NCBI RefSeq assembly: GCF_000227135.1
Contig: NC_018258.1
Location: 463,121 to 527,120, forward strand
Length of the DNA stretch: 64,000 nucleotides
DNA from: Leishmania donovani
Taxonomy: Eukaryota > Euglenozoa > Kinetoplastea > Trypanosomatida > Trypanosomatidae
Reading direction: 5' to 3'
Both the position numbers and the translations under genes were made by a program. The notes beneath the pieces are model-generated. The model did no database searches and was not told where the DNA came from. It saw only the letters and a list, made by a program, of their open reading frames with translations. Below are positions 49,076 through 59,200 of the stretch, piece by piece; the first letter of the stretch is position 1; every line of letters starts with the position of its first letter.

Positions 49076-52000
49076 CTACTCTGCTAAAGCACTTCGCATC
49101 GCCTCCCTGAAAAGCTGTTCACCATCACGGCCGAGCGACCTCACCAGCGCGCCGAAAGCGGATCCCTGGCGCTCCACCAGCTCGCGCGGCGAGCCGAACT
49201 CGAGAACGCGGCCCTGGTCCATGACGAGGATGACGTCGCAGGCGGCGACGGTGTGCAGGCGGTGCGCGATGGTGACGACGGTGTAGTCGCGAAAGGTGTG
49301 CTGCACCGTGCGCTGGATCTGGCGGTCGAGCGCGGGGTCGACGTTTGCGGTTGCCTCGTCCATGAGCAGGAAGGCGCTGCCGCGCTTGAGCAGCGCGCGC
49401 GCCAGGCACAGCAGCTGGCGCTGGCCCACGCTGTAGTTTGCGCCGCCCTCCTGCACGCGCCCGTCCANNNNNNNNNNNNNNNNNNNNNNNNNNNNNNNNN
49501 NNNNNNNNNNNNNNNNNNNNNNNNNNNNNNNGCAGCCAAAGGGGTCCACGTTGCTGCGCACCGTGCCGTCGAACAGCAGCGGGTCCTGCGGGATCATCGA
49601 GAAGAGCCGGCGCAGCTCGCGCACGCCGTAGTCGCGCGCGTCGCGCCCGCACACGAGCATGCGGCCGCCGCACACCTCCACCAGCCGCAGGAAGGCCAGC
49701 AGCAGCGTCGACTTCCCGCTACCGGTGCGCCCCACAACGCCCACCTTCTGCCCCGGCGCCACCGCGAAGCACACGTCGCGCAGCACCAGCGGCAGCCCCG
49801 GCCGGTACCGCATGTCCACGTGCTCCAGCACAAGCGCTCCGAACTGGGTGTTGCCTGATTGACGGATGAGAAGCGGCGAGCTCCAGTTATCCAGGCCAGA
49901 AGGCTCCTCACTCTCTGCCAAGGTCTCTGCACAACGTCGCTCAGGGCCGTGCGCACCCTCGGTGATGCGCTGAACCTCCGCTGCGACGGCCTCCTGCAGG
50001 TCCTCATGCTCAATGTGGTCTGTCATATAAAAGACGCGTTCAATGCTGTTCATATCTGCCTCCACGGAGGCGAGCACAGTGACGATGCCGTCCAGGAGGC
50101 TGCTGATCTCGAGGGCCAGGGTGAGACTGAGGGAGAGAAGGCCGATGTGCGACGGCAGAAACGAGAGGTGCATGGCCGCGACGGCGCCCAGTGCCACGGC
50201 GACAGTAATGGACGCGCTCAGCATCTGGATACGCACAGAAAGCCAGAGTTCCGCGCCGAGTTGCAGATACGAGCAGGTGTAGACGACATCTGCACATTGA
50301 AGAGCCTTCTGGATCACCGCCGGCGCCGCGCCGTACGCTTGCACCGTCCAACGACCGCCAATCGCTTCCTGCAGGACAGAAAGCATTGGGGAGTTGACTC
50401 GATTCACTAGGCGCTTGATCTCGCGGTTGGCGCGTGCGTAGAATTTCAGAAGGTAGTAGTACGCCACCATGCAGGGTATAAGGATACCAAGCACGAAAAC
50501 TTGCGTTGCCACCATCATCGCCACGGTCGAGAAGAACGTGGAGATGGTGGAGAGGAGATAGCTGTAGCTGCCTTGCAGGTCGCTGTCGATATTGCTCATG
50601 TCATTGGTAAAACGGTTGACAATGCGGCCGAGCGGCGTCGTGTCAAAAAACTGCAGCGTGGCGCACGCCACGGAGCGGAGGAGCTCCTGGTGCACCTCCC
50701 GACTGGCTCGCCGCATCATGCTCATGGAAAGCCAGTAGCGGAGTGGCGTTGCCAGCGCGCTGGCAAAGGAAAGGCCGACGTAGATGAAACTGTACTGCGT
50801 CGCGGATAGCGGAAGCCACTTGGTGGACCACAGCGCCAGCCATATGGAAGTCGACATCATGACCACCTCCGTAGCGAGATAGAGTGCCATGATACTCACA
50901 CACGCGCCGACGCCGCCGCACGCCTTCATGTAACGCACGTACACGTCCCACCCCACCCCTCCCCGGAAGCGCTCCTCTTCCGTCAGCAGCTTTCCTTTGT
51001 TTTCTATGGCGCGCCCCTCCACCTCTGAGACAGCTGTCAACGTAGTGTCCGCTGCCGGAGGCTCTTCCTCCATCAAATCACTCAACTTCTTCTCTGCTGT
51101 GATGTTCGCCACGGGTGCTTCCTTCTCTGCAGCCCCCTCAGTGACATCACTGGATGCGGCGCCGCGTTGGCTCACTTGCCGCGCTAGGTGATCCTTGTAG
51201 TAGGCCTCACCACTCCCTTGGAACGCGACGCGGCCGTCGGCAGCGAGCACGACGACGTAGTCCGCGTAGGCGGCGGCGCTGACCTGGTGAGTGGCCAGCA
51301 CGCGCGTCTTGCCGGCCAGCGCGCCGCACACGCACTCGCGCATCACGCGCTCGCCCACCTGCGCGTCCAGTGCCGACAGCGGGTCGTCCAGCAAGTACAC
51401 GTCGCGGTCCGCGTACACGGCGCGCGCTAGACTCACGCGCGCCTTCTGCCCGCCGCTCAGGTTGATGCCGTTCTCGCCGATCTCCGTCTCCGCGCCGTCC
51501 GCCAGCAGCGCCAGGTCCGAGGCCAGCTGGCTGCTGCGCACCGCGCGCTCGAAGGCCGCCGCGTCCGGCGCGCCGAAGAAGATGACGTTGTCGCGCAGCG
51601 TTGCGTTCATGATCCACGGCTGCTGCGGCACGTAGGCCACGCTGCGCGAGCACGCCACGCGGCCGCGCGTCACCGCCAGCGCGCCGATCAGTGCGTCCAG
51701 CAGCGTGGACTTGCCGCTGCCCGTCGGTCCCAGCACCACCGTCAGCCGCCCGCGCGGCACGCGCAGGTCCACATCCGCCAGCAGCGTCTTTGTCTTTAGA
51801 ACGTAGATGGAGTCCTCGTTGAAGGTTATTTCAGCGGTGCTTTTCTGGGCAGACGACGACAAGGGCTCTGAGGAAGCGGCAGCGTCTCCGTGGCCTGTAT
51901 GACTGCCCTTAGCGTTCAAGGGTTCCGTCACTGGACCTGCTGGAGCTGGCGCTGCAGATGAGGATGAGGGCTGGCGATCTGGCAGGAAAGCTTCTGCTTC

Positions 52001-54106
52001 GGGTAGCGGTGCGCGATCGGCAGCGCCGTCTCCGGCGCTATTTGCCTCCAGTGCGCCATCCGTTTTCTTAAGCTCTTGAGCGACATATGTGCTGATGTCT
52101 GCGTGCACAAACTCGGCTGCAACGTCATGAATTAGAATGAATGACGGTGTCTGCTGCTGGGCGTCGCCGGCACCTGCTGCCCGGGAGACGTCCGTGGGCA
52201 TCGCACGACTCGCTGCGAGGGGAATGTCTTCGACGGCCGGCACCAGCTCATCGTCGGCGTCGAAGAACATATTCAAGCGCCGGAGCGAGACGAATAGCTT
52301 CGTCATGAGCTGCAGTGCAAACGGTAACATGGAGACGAGGCCCATAAGCAGGTTGAACAGCGCAATGGCTGGGAAAACAATAGTGGGCGTTAGGGTGTGG
52401 CCGGTCACGCTGAACGTGAAGAAGACGCTGGCAATGACGAAGCCCGGTGTCGCGTTGAACTGGAAGAAGACCATCATGATGGTCTGCTGCAACTTCTTGA
52501 GGTGCGAGAGCTCCACGCTGCGCAGCTTCTCGATGCGGCGGATGAAAAACGGTTCCCACGACATAAACTTGGCGACACGGATGCCGGAGAAAAACTCAGT
52601 CGTAGCCTTGACGCGGTGATCCGTTGCCTGGGCTTTGCGGCGGTAGCTTGAGCTCATCTTTCGCACCATGTAGGCTTGCAGGGGCATGAATACAAGTGCC
52701 ACCACTCCGCCGACGCACACACTCGCACCCAGCAACACATAGAGCTGGTAGAAGACTATGGCCAGCATGAACGGGGTGGAGGCCAGCGTCCAAAACATCA
52801 TAATGAACCGACCCATCACCTCCACATCAGTACTCATCAAATTTGTCAGCCGCCCCGCGTTGAAAGCGGGATGGTGAGTCGCCTTTGGGGACATGGTGAA
52901 GACCTTCTCAAACAGAGCGGCCGAAAGGGCGTTGCGCACCTGCAGAGAGCTACGACGGCGCACGTGGTACTGCTTGTTGCCAGCAAGCGTCTCTCCAACC
53001 ATGGTGACGAACATGAGCGCCGCAAGCCATACTCCGCGCTGCCAGCCGATGCCGGGTGAGCCTGCACTGCTGACACGATGCACCCACGCAAAGGACAAAT
53101 CTAATGAAGAAACGGGGGAAGTAATGGTGGCTGTGAGCCCGGCCTCGCTCCGACCTTTGCGCTCGCCTACGCCACCGAGGTACGCCACAAACCACTTCAA
53201 CAAGAGAGGAGTCATCAGCTGGCATCCGTTTCGGATGATGCCGAGAACAACAACGTGCATTATGCTTTGGCGGAAGAGCGTCCACACTGCCCACCACACC
53301 TGAATGGGGTGGGGACACTGCTGCGCGGACTCCGGTAGCTCCTTTAGCAACGCTCGCGTGGATGAAACCTGGCTTGCGTCATCCCGCAATCCCAGGCGAA
53401 ACACAACGTCCTCGACTCGCTCGCACGTCAGCACCGTGTCGTCTTCCACGGGGTCGAACAGGTGCTCGCCATCCACCTCGCCGCGGTGATACGCGCCGGG
53501 ACCCTGCTCCGGGACAGGGGCGCTGCATCCGCGGCACAGCAGCCACCCCATGCAGCGCCGAACGCAGCAGCCACGGCGCCGCGACGGGGCCACGCGCCAC
53601 TCCACGCCCGCGTACAGCCGCCCCGGCGTGCCGTACTGCTGCACCGCGCCCACCCAGCGCAGCACGCCGTCGCTGGCGTCGTCCCAGCGCACGCCGACGC
53701 GCGCGCCGACGTAGCCGTCCCACGCATGGCGGCGCGCTCGCTGGCGCTGCAGCTCCGCCGACAGCGCGACGCCAGCGTTGTAGGCGCGATACTGTCTCGT
53801 TGGCTTTGGCAGCCCGCTTTCTGTCAGCTGTTCCCGTGAAGCCTCTCGGATGTAGTGCCCAATCCACTGATAGAAGAGCGAGCCGAAAATCCAGCCAGAG
53901 CGGTCCTCCGGCTGCTCCTCGTAAGGCGGTTCCGTGCCCCACAAGTCGCTAACTCGCTGTGCCCATAGGGAGCGGGAGATCTGCTGCTCCCTATTGCGCT
54001 CCTCAAACTCCTCGAGGTCACGCTCTGCAGCAGACGGTGGGAAGGCGATCGCCTCTGCTGCCCCCGCGAGCAGCGATGACGGCGACGCGGAGGAGGATTC
54101 GACCAT
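49076..54106 (-). CDS. ABCC (MRP/P-glycoprotein A-like) ABC transporter with an N-terminal CAP-Gly-like module (1676 aa, one small gap)
   Basis: ATP-driven exporter of the ABCC family; relatives in Leishmania move thiol conjugates and affect drug sensitivity. Order: a variable N-terminus, a CAP-Gly-like module with Cys-rich insert at about 106-234, membrane domain 1, NBD1 with Walker A GPTGSGKSTLLDAL near 793, signature LSGGQKARVSLARAV near 880 and Walker B YLLDDPLSALDA (Asp in place of catalytic Glu, typical of ABCC), membrane domain 2, then NBD2 with GRTGSGKSTLLLAF near 1458, YSVGQRQLLCLARAL near 1557, FLLMDEATANVD and H-loop TIAHRLHTV. A 64-N gap (49468-49531) lies in NBD2 and keeps the frame. 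The codon at 54157 is TTG; the first ATG is 54106. Three blocks are nearly identical to the downstream-drawn paralog at 56222-61672 while the membrane domains differ. Confidence 0.96.
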   Translation of the reverse strand: MVESSSASPSSLLAGAAEAIAFPPSAAERDLEEFEERNREQQISRSLWAQRVSDLWGTEPPYEEQPEDRSGWIFGSLFYQWIGHYIREASREQLTESGLPKPTRQYRAYNAGVALSAELQRQRARRHAWDGYVGARVGVRWDDASDGVLRWVGAVQQYGTPGRLYAGVEWRVAPSRRRGCCVRRCMGWLLCRGCSAPVPEQGPGAYHRGEVDGEHLFDPVEDDTVLTCERVEDVVFRLGLRDDASQVSSTRALLKELPESAQQCPHPIQVWWAVWTLFRQSIMHVVVLGIIRNGCQLMTPLLLKWFVAYLGGVGERKGRSEAGLTATITSPVSSLDLSFAWVHRVSSAGSPGIGWQRGVWLAALMFVTMVGETLAGNKQYHVRRRSSLQVRNALSAALFEKVFTMSPKATHHPAFNAGRLTNLMSTDVEVMGRFIMMFWTLASTPFMLAIVFYQLYVLLGASVCVGGVVALVFMPLQAYMVRKMSSSYRRKAQATDHRVKATTEFFSGIRVAKFMSWEPFFIRRIEKLRSVELSHLKKLQQTIMMVFFQFNATPGFVIASVFFTFSVTGHTLTPTIVFPAIALFNLLMGLVSMLPFALQLMTKLFVSLRRLNMFFDADDELVPAVEDIPLAASRAMPTDVSRAAGAGDAQQQTPSFILIHDVAAEFVHADISTYVAQELKKTDGALEANSAGDGAADRAPLPEAEAFLPDRQPSSSSAAPAPAGPVTEPLNAKGSHTGHGDAAASSEPLSSSAQKSTAEITFNEDSIYVLKTKTLLADVDLRVPRGRLTVVLGPTGSGKSTLLDALIGALAVTRGRVACSRSVAYVPQQPWIMNATLRDNVIFFGAPDAAAFERAVRSSQLASDLALLADGAETEIGENGINLSGGQKARVSLARAVYADRDVYLLDDPLSALDAQVGERVMRECVCGALAGKTRVLATHQVSAAAYADYVVVLAADGRVAFQGSGEAYYKDHLARQVSQRGAASSDVTEGAAEKEAPVANITAEKKLSDLMEEEPPAADTTLTAVSEVEGRAIENKGKLLTEEERFRGGVGWDVYVRYMKACGGVGACVSIMALYLATEVVMMSTSIWLALWSTKWLPLSATQYSFIYVGLSFASALATPLRYWLSMSMMRRASREVHQELLRSVACATLQFFDTTPLGRIVNRFTNDMSNIDSDLQGSYSYLLSTISTFFSTVAMMVATQVFVLGILIPCMVAYYYLLKFYARANREIKRLVNRVNSPMLSVLQEAIGGRWTVQAYGAAPAVIQKALQCADVVYTCSYLQLGAELWLSVRIQMLSASITVAVALGAVAAMHLSFLPSHIGLLSLSLTLALEISSLLDGIVTVLASVEADMNSIERVFYMTDHIEHEDLQEAVAAEVQRITEGAHGPERRCAETLAESEEPSGLDNWSSPLLIRQSGNTQFGALVLEHVDMRYRPGLPLVLRDVCFAVAPGQKVGVVGRTGSGKSTLLLAFLRLVEVCGGRMLVCGRDARDYGVRELRRLFSMIPQDPLLFDGTVRSNVDPFGCXXXXXXXXXXXXXXXXXXXXXXDGRVQEGGANYSVGQRQLLCLARALLKRGSAFLLMDEATANVDPALDRQIQRTVQHTFRDYTVVTIAHRLHTVAACDVILVMDQGRVLEFGSPRELVERQGSAFGALVRSLGRDGEQLFREAMRSALAE
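49468..49531. other. Assembly gap (64 N) in NBD2 of the first ABCC gene
   Basis: The gap length is not a default value and the reading frame resumes correctly. Comparison with the paralog supports it: the two genes' gaps overlap at the same NBD2 position, leaving only about 33 nt unseen in both. Confidence 0.9.
53406..53788 (-). other. 383-bp block shared exactly with the second ABCC gene (CAP-Gly-like module)
   Basis: Compared by eye, identical to 61125-61507 along its whole length. It ends sharply on both sides where the two genes become different. It encodes the CAP-Gly-like segment and Cys-rich insert. Confidence 0.85.
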
Positions 54107-54394
54107 ATGCGCCGCAGTAGAACAGGGACAAGGTGTTGCTCCTATGGGCAGCGCCAAGGCAAATTGTCGAGCAGCGAGTGCAAGAAATGACGAAGAGCCG
54201 ACGCTACAAACGTTCGCCGCCAGTATAGACTGCTTGAGTGGCTCTTAGCGGAGTTGATCGCCGAGCAGTCCCACCCGCGTGTGGCTGCACGTTTGTGCGC
54301 GTGTAGAGCTCGGATAGGTCTGCCAAATACGTTTATATAGATGAGCAGATATGCATATATATATATATCGGTATACGTACAGTTATACATGTGC
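54107..54394. other. Region immediately upstream of the first ABCC gene
   Basis: Short non-coding stretch between the ATG at 54106 and the AT-rich repeat; a TA run occurs at 54353-54368. No strong T tract is seen, so the splice acceptor is uncertain. Confidence 0.4.
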
Positions 54395-54584
54395 CTATAT
54401 ATATCTATATATATATATAGATATATATAGATATATATTGATATATATAGATATATATAGATATATATTGATATATATAGATATATATAGATATATATTG
54501 ATATATATAGATATATATAGATATATATTGATATATATTGATATATATAGATATATATAGATATATATTGATATATATAGATAT
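54395..54584. repeat. AT-rich decanucleotide tandem array with a 30-bp higher-order period
   Basis: About 17-18 tandem ATATATATAG/ATATATATTG units. The two variants alternate as two AG units then one TG unit for five rounds, broken once by an extra TG unit at 54531-54540. It lies roughly 290 bp upstream of the first ABCC start, in otherwise GC-rich DNA. Confidence 0.9.
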
Positions 54585-56221
54585 GGGTATATAGTGAGTG
54601 AGTGAGTTATAGTCACGCAACAGCGGTCTCAGGAAACAGAGCAAACGGGGCAAAGTAAAAACAACAAAAAAAGGCGAGAGCACGCCAGGATGCTGAAGGG
54701 ATGCGTTACGGCCTAACTGAGACCGCCGCAGGACATGAGGCGGAGGGAAAGACGGGGTTCTGTCACCGCGCGCGACACAAGTCGAAACGTTTGATAGGTG
54801 CACCCGCCACTGCAGCAGCAGCAGCGGAGAGGCGAGAGATGGGGAGGGGTGTGACGTGTGACACAGCTGAACAGGTGGTGAACCGAGACGTATAGACAAC
54901 AGGGCCAGAGAAGAGAACGACGATGGAGGCGATGTAACACAGAAGGAAAACGCAGAGAGAGAACACAGCAGGGGGGCACGGTCATGTGGGAATAAAAAGT
55001 TGACGACGGGAGCTAAGTTGACGCACCCGACAAGAGCATCTAGCAGGTGCGTGCAGGGAACGCTTCTATTTTTCTCACGTCATGTCTTCCCGCCTCTGAA
55101 GGGGTCCGCGGATAGACGCCATGCGACAGGACGGAGCCGAACACCTCGCAAGGGTGTGCTCGAGCGATCCGCTGCCCGCTCCATGCAGCTACTCTCGATG
55201 TGTATGGGAATGCGAAGGGGCCGATAAAGGCGCAGAAGAAAATGTGAAACTGCATCATTGCTTGAGCGTCGGCAGGCGAAGGCCGGGATGGAAAGGGACG
55301 CAACGGAAGGGATGGAAGAGTTTTGCGAAGGCGCTTACCAGCGGGCGTGCATATCGCTCATATCAGCCTTCCGAGGCCAACAGGAAAACAAACACGCGAG
55401 CACCACAGAACGCATCGCACTGTGGGGGGGGGGGGTGTAGGGCTTGCGATGAGAAAAGCCAAAGAGACCACTGGCTCGCCCTACATGTTGTCATGGCTGT
55501 TGTTCTCGAAAGGAGAGTAGGCAAGCACCATCACTCACTCAAACAGAGAGTCGTTCGTGATGGGGATGCAGGCCGCGAGGCAGGAAGATGTGGAAGGGGT
55601 GATGGAGCTCGTGAGAGTGAAGAAGAAGCGGCGCTGCGGGCGTGCAGGGCAATCAGAGTCGAGCCGGGAACCGTCGGAAAGTACATAGCCCAGCACCGCA
55701 TGCGTTTACTTCCACATCGATGCGGTAGCGAAACCTCCCGTGCTGCACTTCAGCAACGCAGCTTCTGCATCGCACACACGTCCATGCGAACGCGGCGCAT
55801 TCCCCCGCGGACGTGAGGCGGGGGTCCATCGCTCACTGCGAACGATGAGGCAACCGAGCTCTCCAGAAAACCCCCCGATTTAGAAGCTCCTGCTCACGTT
55901 TCTGCGCCGTGCCACCGAACGCGGCCTCACATCACAACCGAAATCCATCGTGATGTCACTTGCATTGAGGTACCAGTGTAAGCAACGCTGCCACCACATA
56001 CGGTCCCTGCTGAACGAGAGTTAAGCAAGCGGAGCTACACAAAAAAAAAAACGAAAAAGCGCAGCCCTCCCCAGATGGTGGTAAAGAGATGTGCAATCGA
56101 ATCCATAAAAACTTTTCCTGCAAGCCGCCGTCACCACCAGCATGTCATTTGCACAGCAGGTGGTCACAGCACTATCACACCAACCTTCGTCCGCACACCA
56201 CATGTCCATCGTCAATCAGCG
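54585..56221. other. 1.6 kb spacer between the two ABCC genes
   Basis: No coding sequence is supported. Purine-rich stretches (54620-54760, 54900-54970) are pyrimidine-rich on the coding strand. A G10 run occurs near 55424-55436 and an A12 run at 56041-56052. It should hold the 3' UTR of the second ABCC gene. Confidence 0.5.
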
Positions 56222-59200
56222 CTACACTGGAAATTTATCAGGCACACTCTCCACCGCTACACGAAATGCTTGCTGCGCACCTCTGCTCAGTGACCTCACC
56301 AGCGCGCCGAAAGCGGATCCCTGGCGCTCCACCAGCTCGCGCGGCGAGCCGAACTCGAGAACGCGGCCCTGGTCCATGACGAGGATGACGTCGCAGGCGG
56401 CGACGGTGTGCAGGCGGTGCGCGATGGTGACGACGGTGTAGTCGCGAAAGGTGTGCTGCACCGTGCGCTGGATCTGGCGGTCGAGCGCGGGGTCGACGTT
56501 TGCGGTTGCCTCGTCCATGAGCAGGAAGGCGCTGCCGCGCTTGAGCAGCGCGCGCGCCGGGCACAGCAGCTGGCGCTGGCCCACGCTGTAGTTTGCGCCG
56601 CCCTCCTGCACGCGCCCGTCCAGCCCGCCCGCCTCGCCGCGCACGCGCTCCTCNNNNNNNNNNNNNNNNNNNNNNNNNNNNNNNNNNNNNNNNNNNNNNN
56701 NNNNNNNNNNNNNNNNNNNNNNNNNNNNNNNNNNNNNNNNNNNNNNNNNNNNCACGTTGCTGCGCACCGTGCCGTCGAACAGCAGCGGGTCCTGCGGGAT
56801 CATCGAGAAGAGCCGGCGCAGCTCGCGCACGCCGTAGTCGCGCGCGTCGCGCCCGCACACGAGCATGCGGCCGCCGCACACCTCCACCAGCCGCAGGAAG
56901 GCCAGCAGCAGCGTCGACTTCCCGCTACCGGTGCGCCCCACAACGCCCACCTTCTGCCCCGGCGCCACCGCGAAGCACACGTCGCGCAGCACCAGCGGCA
57001 GCCCCGGCCGGTACCGCATGTCCACGTGCTCCAGCACAAGCGACCCCGCAGGCGCTGTAGCAGCGGAGGCATCGTCGCCGGCGACCACGGAGAGCGCGGT
57101 GCTGCCGCACGCCTCCATTGCGCTCTCGCCGCCACCTATGTCCTCCGCCGGCGCGTTGTCCGTGTAGTACAGTACGCGCTCCACGCAGTTCATGGACGCC
57201 TCCACCGATGCCCCAATGCTGATGAAGCTCGACAGCACCATAGTGATGGAGGACGCCTTGGTTATGCTGAGCGCGAGCAGGCCCAGGTTCATGTGCATCC
57301 ACGGCAGCTTCGTCGCCAGCACGCCGAGCAGCGCTAGCCCCGACACAGCCACGTTGCCCAGTAGCTCCACGCGCACCGAAAGCCACCGGCTGCCCATGCA
57401 CTGCATGTAGGAGCATGCAAAGACGCTGTCCAGCCGCCGCAGTACCTCGCGCATCATGTCCTGCTCGCGGCCGTAGGTGGAGATGGTCCAGCGTCCTGTG
57501 AGTACCTCGTTCAGGATCGAGAAGACGGGCGAGTTGGAGATGTTGAGCAGGCGCTGCATCTCGCGGTTGGCAGCGCAGAAGAAGCGAAAGATGTGGCCGT
57601 ACACCAAAATGCACGGCACCAGCACGACAAGGACGAAGGGCTGCGATGTCGTCATGATTGCAAAGTACGCCACAAGGTAGAAAAAGAAAAAGAGAAGGAT
57701 GTCGACACTGACGCTCAAGTCCCAATCTATGAGTCCCATGTCGCGTGACATGCGGTTGATGAGGCGGCCGCGTGGTGTGACATCGAAGAAGGAGAGTCTC
57801 GCGCGGGCTAAGGAGCGTAGCAGCCCTGCGTGAATATGGTAAGACGCACGCCGCATTATTGTGAAGCACCACAAGTCACGAGAGGGGGGGACGAGGATGG
57901 CTGCAAGGACCGCTGTCACGTAAAGGCTAAGACGCAGGTGAGTGGAGAGCCTTTCCAGCTTTCCTCCAGACCAGAGAGAGAGCCACACGTCCCCAGAGCG
58001 AGACACTCCCTCCGTAAGGAGGAAAAAGATCATAATGCTGCAGAGGGTCAGCCAGCCGCCGCAGGCCTCGATGTAGCGGCGATAAACCTCCCACGGAACG
58101 GCGCCGACCGCCTTCTCCTCGCCACTCTCCACCACAGTCACGTCGGCCGAATCCTTCGTCACCGTGTCACCCAGCACTCTGTGCGCCAGTTGCTCCGCTG
58201 CGAACAGCACACCACCACTCGACTCCAGCGTCGATTCCGTCAACGGCCGCTGCACCTCAACGTTGTCATCAAGGATGTCCTCCAGCTTCGACAGATCAAC
58301 GGCGGATGCCAGCTCGCTGACCGTTTGCGCGGCGTAGGCAGACGCCTTGCCCATGCCGCTCAGGCTGCGCTCGTAGTGCAGCCGGGCGTACTCGCAGTAA
58401 GCGGCGTAGTTGCCCTGAAAGGCGACGCGGCCCTCCTCCAGCAGCACAACCAGGTCCGCGTAGGCGGCGGCGCTGACCTGGTGAGTGGCCAGCACGCGCG
58501 TCTTGCCGGCCAGCGCGCCGCACACGCACTCGCGCATCACGCGCTCGCCCACCTGCGCGTCCAGTGCCGACAGCGGGTCGTCCAGCAAGTACACGTCGCG
58601 GTCCGCGTACACGGCGCGCGCTAGACTCACGCGCGCNNNNNNNNNNNNNNNNNNNNNNNNNNNNNNNNNNNNNNNNNNNNNNNNNNNNNNNNNNNNNNNN
58701 NNNNNNNNNNNNNNNNNNNNNNNNNNNNNNNNNNNCGCGTAGGCGGCGGCGCTGACCTGGTGAGTGGCCAGCACGCGCGTCTTGCCGGCCAGCGCGCCGC
58801 ACACGCACTCGCGCATCACGCGCTCGCCCACCTGCGCGTCCAGTGCCGACAGCGGGTCGTCCAGCAAGTACACGTCGCGGTCCGCGTACACGGCGCGCGC
58901 TAGACTCACGCGCGCCTTCTGCCCGCCGCTCAGGTTGATGCCGTTCTCGCCGATCGTCGTCTCCGCGCCGTCCGCCAGCAGCGCCAGGTCCGAGGCCAGC
59001 TGGCTGCTGCGCACCGCGCGCTCGAAGGCCGCCGCGTCCGGCGCGCCGAAGAAGATGACGTTGTCGCGCAGCGTTGCGTTCATGATCCACGGCTGCTGCG
59101 GCACGTAGGCCACGCTGCGCGAGCACGCCACGCGGCCGCGCGTCACCGCCAGCGCGCCGATCAGTGCGTCCAGCAGCGTGGACTTGCCGCTGCCCGTCGG

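Noticed and set aside
49076..54157. Start of the first ABCC gene at 54157
   Set aside because: The codon there is TTG; the first ATG in frame is at 54106.
54351..54560. Open frame encoding a repetitive Ile/Tyr/Asp peptide
   Set aside because: It is simply the AT decanucleotide array read in frame; no start context or domain.
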